Assembly (NCBI GenBank): GCA_007570785.1
Contig: ML664161.1
Coordinates: forward strand, 8,998,352-9,062,351
Length of the DNA: 64,000 bases
Direction of reading: 5' to 3'
Origin: Antilocapra americana
Taxonomy: Eukaryota > Chordata > Mammalia > Artiodactyla > Antilocapridae
Below are positions 59,980 through 64,000 of this stretch, piece after piece. The position numbers and the translations under genes are program-made. The notes below the pieces were generated by a model, which had not been told where the DNA came from, did no database searches, and was given only the letters and a program-made list of their open reading frames with translations. Every line of letters starts with the position of its first letter. Position 1 is the first letter of the stretch.

Positions 59980-60390
59980 TGAGACAGGCTGGGACCTGGG
60001 ACTCTCTGCTGCAGTGCTTGCAGCTGGATACACCTCAAGCAACAAAATACAAAGAAACTGTATGGGACTAAAAATAACTGTGCAAGTGCAGTTGGGGAAA
60101 ATTCTGGACAAGAGACTCAAAGAGACCAAAAAAACCTGACTGCCATTTTGAGGAGTGTGTAGCAAAAGCAGGGGGTCAGGAGCAAAAGCACGGTACTGTG
60201 CATGACCCCTGCACACAAAACTACCTAAGGGATAAGCAAAACAACTAAGCCACCCCTCTGGTTAGACCCCTGGACACACTCCATATAAGGAACAAACTCA
60301 CTGCCACCTCAGGGAGTGAGCAAGCAAAGGAAGTTTTGTTTGTTCTCACTCCCCACTACTGTAGTAGGGGCCCAATGAAACCTAGTCTGA
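59980..60390 (+). mobile_element. ERV 3' LTR, U3-R, ending at a poly(A)-like run
   Basis: A purine tract cagggggaa sits directly before TGAGACAGGCTGGG, the expected polypurine tract and LTR start. A TATA-like catataagg is at about 60281-60289. A degraded poly(A) signal (caatgaaac) is at about 60371-60379, followed 11 bases later by an A-run (60391-60401). There is no U5 and no CA end. The following DNA is an old L1. Confidence 0.75.
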
Positions 60391-61260
60391 AAAAAAAAAA
60401 ATCAATATCCTTTATTACTATAGATATAAAAATCCATACAGTATGGGCAAATGGAATCCAGTAACACAAAAATGAGTATAAACCATTGACAAATGATCTG
60501 AGGAACACAAAGTGGGTTCAACATGTGATAAATTAGTTTAATACACATACTAATAGAATAAAGGACAAGTATGATCATCTCAATATACACATGAAGTATT
60601 AGACAAAAATCTAGTCTTTCATCATAGAAAGACTCAAAACAGGAATAGATAGGAACCTCTTCAACCTGATAGGGAGGATCTATGAAAAACCTACGGTAAA
60701 CCAAAAGCTTTCCTCTAAAGATCAGGAACAAATCAAGGATGTTCACTCTTGTTTTATCTTTTCAATGTTGTACTGAAGGTTTTAACTATAATTATTAAGA
60801 AAAAAGTAAAAGTATCCAAACTGCAAAAAAATAAAACTCTATTTGCAGTTGACATGATCTTATATTGAAATCCTAACCAAAAAATTGCTAGTAAACCAAT
60901 TCAGCAAGACTGCAGGATATAGTAACAGTCAATTATGTGTCTATATACTAGCAAGGAGCCATGAAAAGAAATAAAATTATAAAATAATTATATTTATGAC
61001 AGTACCAAGAATTCTTAAGAATAGTTTAATGAAAAGTATAAGACTTGTACATCAGAAACCAGAAATAATTAAAAGAATGACTTAAATGAAGAATATTTCT
61101 TGCTCATGGATTGAAAGTCTCAAAATCAAGATGTCAGAAGTTCTCAAATTGACCTACAGATTTAATGTAATCATCAAAACTCCAGATGCTTTAAGGAAAT
61201 TGGCACTCCAATTTTAAAATCTATGTTGTAGGAGTATTTCTACCTAAAGAAACAAAAGAC

Positions 61261-63389
61261 TTGTATATAGAAAACTATAAAACACTGATGAAAGAAATCA
61301 AAGAGGACACAAATAGATGGAGAAATGTGCCGTGTTCGTGGATTGGAAGAATCAATATAGTGAAAATGAGTATACTACCCAAAGCAATCTATAGATTCAA
61401 TGCAATTCCTATCAAGCTACCAGAGGTCTTTTTTAGAGAATTAGAACAAATAATTTCACAATTTGTATGGAAATACAAAAAACCTCGTATAGTCAAAGCA
61501 ATCTTGAGAAAGAAAAATGGAACTGGAGGAATCAACCTACCTGACTTTAGGCTATACTACAAATCCACAGTCATTAAGACAGTATGGTACTGGCACAAAG
61601 ACAGAAATATACATCAATGGAACAGAATAGAAAGCCCAGAGATAAATACACGCATCTATGGACACCTTATCTTTGACAAAGGAGGCAAGAATATACAATG
61701 GTGAAAAGACAATCTCTTTAACAAGTGGTGCTGGGAAAACTGGACAGCCACTTGTAAAAGAATGAAACTAGAACACTTTCTAACACCATACACAAAGATA
61801 AACTCAAGATGGATCAAAGATCTAAGCATAAGACCAGAAACTATAAAACTCCTAGAGGATAATACTGGGAAAACACTCTCTGACATAAACCAAAGCGGGA
61901 TACTCCATGACCCACCTCCCAGAATATCGGAAATAAAAGCACGAATAAACAAATGGGACCTAATTAAAACTAAAAGCTTCTGCACAACAAAGGAAACTAT
62001 AAGCAAGGTGAAAAGACAGCCTTCAGAATGGGAGAAAATAATAGCCAATGAAGCAACAGACAAACAATTAATCTCAAAAATATACAAGCAACTCCTGCAG
62101 CTCCATTCTAGAAAAATAAATGACCCAATCAAAAAGTGGGCCAAAGAACTTAACAGACATTTCTCCAAAGAAGACATAAAAATGGCTAACAAACACATGA
62201 AAAGATGCTCAACATCACTCATTATCAGAGAAATGGANNNNNNNNNNNNNNNNNNNNNNNNNNNNNNNNNNNNNNNNNNNNNNNNNNNNNNNNNNNNNNN
62301 NNNNNNNNNNNNNNNNNNNNNNNNNNNNNNNNNNNNNNNNNNNNNNNNNNNNNNNNNNNNNNNNNNNNNNNNNNNNNNNNNNNNNNNNNNNNNNNNNNNN
62401 NNNNNNNNNNNNNNNNNNNNNNNNNNNNNNNNNNNNNNNNNNNNNNNNNNNNNNNNNNNNNNNNNNNNNNNNNNNNNNNNNNNNNNNNNNNNNNNNNNNN
62501 NNNNNNNNNNNNNNNNNNNNNNNNNNNNNNNNNNNNNNNNNNNNNNNNNNNNNNNNNNNNNNNNNNNNNNNNNNNNNNNNNNNNNNNNNNNNNNNNNNNN
62601 NNNNNNNNNNNNNNNNNNNNNNNNNNNNNNNNNNNNNNNNNNNNNNNNNNNNNNNNNNNNNNNNNNNNNNNNNNNNNNNNNNNNNNNNNNNNNNNNNNNN
62701 NNNNNNNNNNNNNNNNNNNNNNNNNNNNNNNNNNNNNNNNNNNNNNNNNNNNNNNNNNNNNNNNNNNNNNNNNNNNNNNNNNNNNNNNNNNNNNNNNNNN
62801 NNNNNNNNNNNNNNNNNNNNNNNNNNNNNNNNNNNNNNNNNNNNNNNNNNNNNNNNNNNNNNNNNNNNNNNNNNNNNNNNNNNNNNNNNNNNNNNNNNNN
62901 NNNNNNNNNNNNNNNNNNNNNNNNNNNNNNNNNNNNNNNNNNNNNNNNNNNNNNNNNNNNNNNNNNNNNNNNNNNNNNNNNNNNNNNNNNNNNNNNNNNN
63001 NNNNNNNNNNNNNNNNNNNNNNNNNNNNNNNNNNNNNNNNNNNNNNNNNNNNNNNNNNNNNNNNNNNNNNNNNNNNNNNNNNNNNNNNNNNNNNNNNNNN
63101 NNNNNNNNNNNNNNNNNNNNNNNNNNNNNNNNNNNNNNNNNNNNNNNNNNNNNNNNNNNNNNNNNNNNNNNNNNNNNNGACATGGAAACAACCTAGATGC
63201 CCATCAACTGACGAATGGATAAGAAAGCTGTGGTACATATACACAATGGAATATTACTCAGCATTAAAAAAAAATTCATTTGAATCAGTTCTACTCAGGT
63301 GGACGGAACTGGAGCCTATTATCCAGAGTGAAGTAAGCCAGAAGGAAAAACAACAATACAGTATACTAACGCATATATATGGAATTTAG
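61261..63389 (+). pseudogene. L1 ORF2 3' part (young copy)
   Basis: One long frame runs from 61261 toward the gap, interrupted only by TGA at 61702-61704 (an arginine codon in other copies); the same frame continues from 61705. After the 941-base gap it reads EYYSALKKNSFESVLLRW and stops near 63389. It covers the end of RT and the C-terminal region; the N-terminal endonuclease and most of the RT are missing by truncation, so it is inactive. Confidence 0.88.
62238..63178. other. Assembly gap (941 unknown bases)
   Basis: All bases are n. It falls inside the young L1, where assemblers fail because the sequence is highly repeated. The reading frame differs on the two sides, so the gap length is probably an estimate. 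Confidence 0.99.
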
Positions 63390-63683
63390 AAAGATGGCAG
63401 CGAGAACCTTGCATGCGAGACAGCAAAAGGAACACAGACGTATAGAACAGACTCGTGGACTCTGTGGATGAGGGCAAGGGTGGGATGATATGGGAGAATG
63501 GCATTGAAACATGTTAATTATCATATGTGAAATCAATCGCCAGCCCAGGGTTAATGCTCAGGGCTGGTGCACCGAGATGACCCAGGGGGAGGGAATTGGG
63601 AGGGAGGAGGGAAGGGGGTTCTGGAGGGGGAGCATATGTAAACCCAGGGCGGTTTCATGTCATTGTATGGCAAAACCAGTTAA

Positions 63684-63717
63684 AACACACACACACACAC
63701 ACACAAAATAAATAAAT
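63684..63717 (+). repeat. (AC)n and (AAAT)n L1 tail
   Basis: About ten CA units and then aaaataaataaataaa. This is the 3' tail of the young L1, likely length-variable. Confidence 0.93.
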
Positions 63718-63957
63718 AAAATCTATGTTTAAATTGGGGACTCCAATTAGCCAAAACAATCTTGTAAAAAGAAACAAACGTTGGTGGTCTCATACTTCCC
63801 AATTTCAGAAATACAGAAGAGCTACAATTAATCAAGACAGTCTGGTAATGGCATAAGGATAAACACAGATACATGTGATGGAATTGAGAGTTCAGAAATG
63901 AACCCATATAACTATGATCAACTGAGTTTCAGCAAAGGCATTAAGAAAGACTATTTA

Positions 63958-64000
63958 GGGGGAGGGACTAAGATGGCGGAGGAATAGGACGCGGAGTCCA
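63958..64000 (+). mobile_element. 5' end of another L1, cut by window edge
   Basis: ggagggactaagatggcgga followed by ggaataggacgcggagtcca is the standard start of a young ruminant L1, related to the 5' ends of copies A and C. As the 5' end is present, the element may be full length beyond 64000. Confidence 0.85.

Larger units (their letters stand above)
50764..60390 (+). mobile_element. Degenerate class I endogenous retrovirus
   Basis: Gammaretrovirus-like gene order on the plus strand: leader (50764 to about 51250, assignment weak), gag capsid and nucleocapsid, protease, RT, RNase H, integrase, transmembrane envelope remnant and 3' LTR. Split by an antisense BovB (54318-57590) and a CHR SINE (58286-58635). 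No 5' LTR or surface envelope is seen. Frameshifts and stops in every gene and altered catalytic motifs make it a dead fossil. The host history suggests it predates the BovB and CHR insertions. I have not named a family. Confidence 0.88.
61228..63717 (+). mobile_element. Young 5'-truncated L1 (L1_BT type)
   Basis: It is inserted into the old L1 with 11-bp duplications aaatctatgtt (61217-61227 and 63719-63729). The site reads attttaaaat, the L1 endonuclease preference. It ends with a typical ruminant L1 3'UTR (gatggcagcgagaaccttgc), a G-rich stretch (ggagggaggagggaaggggg), then (AC)n and (AAAT)n. Low divergence from the copy at 1-1310. Confidence 0.93.
60403..63957 (+). mobile_element. Old L1 ORF2 fragment, split by a young L1
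   Basis: Diverged L1 RT text at 60403-61227 (ttgtttt... LFNVVLKVLTIIIKKK in translation; F-A-D-D degraded to F-A-V-D near 60846) continues after the young L1 at 63729-63953 (accaaaacaatcttg-like, ctgagtttcagcaaaggcat). It is cut again at the right by another L1 5' end. Oldest layer of this part. Confidence 0.85.

Noticed and set aside
50764..60390. Intact or infectious provirus
   Set aside because: No 5' LTR, no surface envelope, stops in every gene, RT and integrase catalytic changes, two large insertions.
61656..63222. Very long open frames on both strands (up to 511 codons)
   Set aside because: They run through 941 unknown bases translated as X; only the L1 ORF2 reading on the plus strand is real.
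1..64000. CRISPR array, operon, phage or plasmid system
   Set aside because: No regularly spaced repeats, no compact gene clusters or bacterial signals; the sequence is mammalian throughout.

Overview
The window is nuclear DNA of a ruminant, most likely a bovid (cattle, buffalo, sheep or goat). This rests on BovB (RTE-type) LINEs, their Bov-tA/Bov-A SINE derivatives, CHR-type tRNA-derived SINEs, a BTLTR1-like LTR and ruminant L1 elements, together with one recognisable vertebrate gene end. Nothing bacterial, phage, plasmid or CRISPR-like is present. The exact species cannot be told from the sequence. Family names are by recognition, not by database search.

1-12.4 kb is the 3' end of FNDC3B on the + strand. 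It comprises the last intron (up to 8867), the terminal coding exon (8868-9179: end of the last fibronectin III repeat plus the C-terminal membrane anchor) and a 3.2-kb 3'UTR ending after an AATAAA at 12359. The intron holds a 5'-truncated L1, two MIRs and an old L1. The 3'UTR holds a MIR, possible miRNA seed sites and two or more earlier poly(A) signals. This is the only functional protein-coding sequence I can support.

12.4-19.5 kb is intergenic, with a MER5A, an old LINE ORF1 remnant, a cluster of Bov-tA SINEs in one orientation, a CHR SINE and a solo LTR. One SINE is flanked by direct repeats of about 73 bp, far longer than normal target-site duplications.

19.5-50.8 kb is two nests of retrotransposons. 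Nest A is a full-length but dead L1 (19518-33200) containing a 1.07-kb solo LTR, a CHR SINE, a truncated BovB, and a second L1 that contains a near-complete BovB that contains Bov SINEs. Target-site duplications fix the order of most insertions. Nest B is another L1 (34226-47697) broken by an antisense L1 block, BovBs, CHR and Bov SINEs, followed by a near full-length BovB (47698-50763).

50.8-60.4 kb is a decayed class I (gammaretrovirus-like) endogenous retrovirus on the + strand: gag capsid, protease, reverse transcriptase, RNase H, integrase, a transmembrane-envelope remnant and a 3' LTR that stops near the expected poly(A) site and runs into an A-run. A full-length antisense BovB (54318-57590) splits RNase H and a CHR SINE splits integrase. 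Surface envelope and 5' LTR are missing and the visible catalytic motifs are altered, so it cannot be autonomous.

60.4-64 kb is an old L1 with a young 5'-truncated L1 inserted at 61228-63717 (11-bp duplications; 941-base assembly gap inside), and the first bases of another young L1 at the right edge. I found no convincing new molecular system. The most notable items are the nesting history, the long SINE-flanking duplication and the unusual 3' end of the retrovirus.
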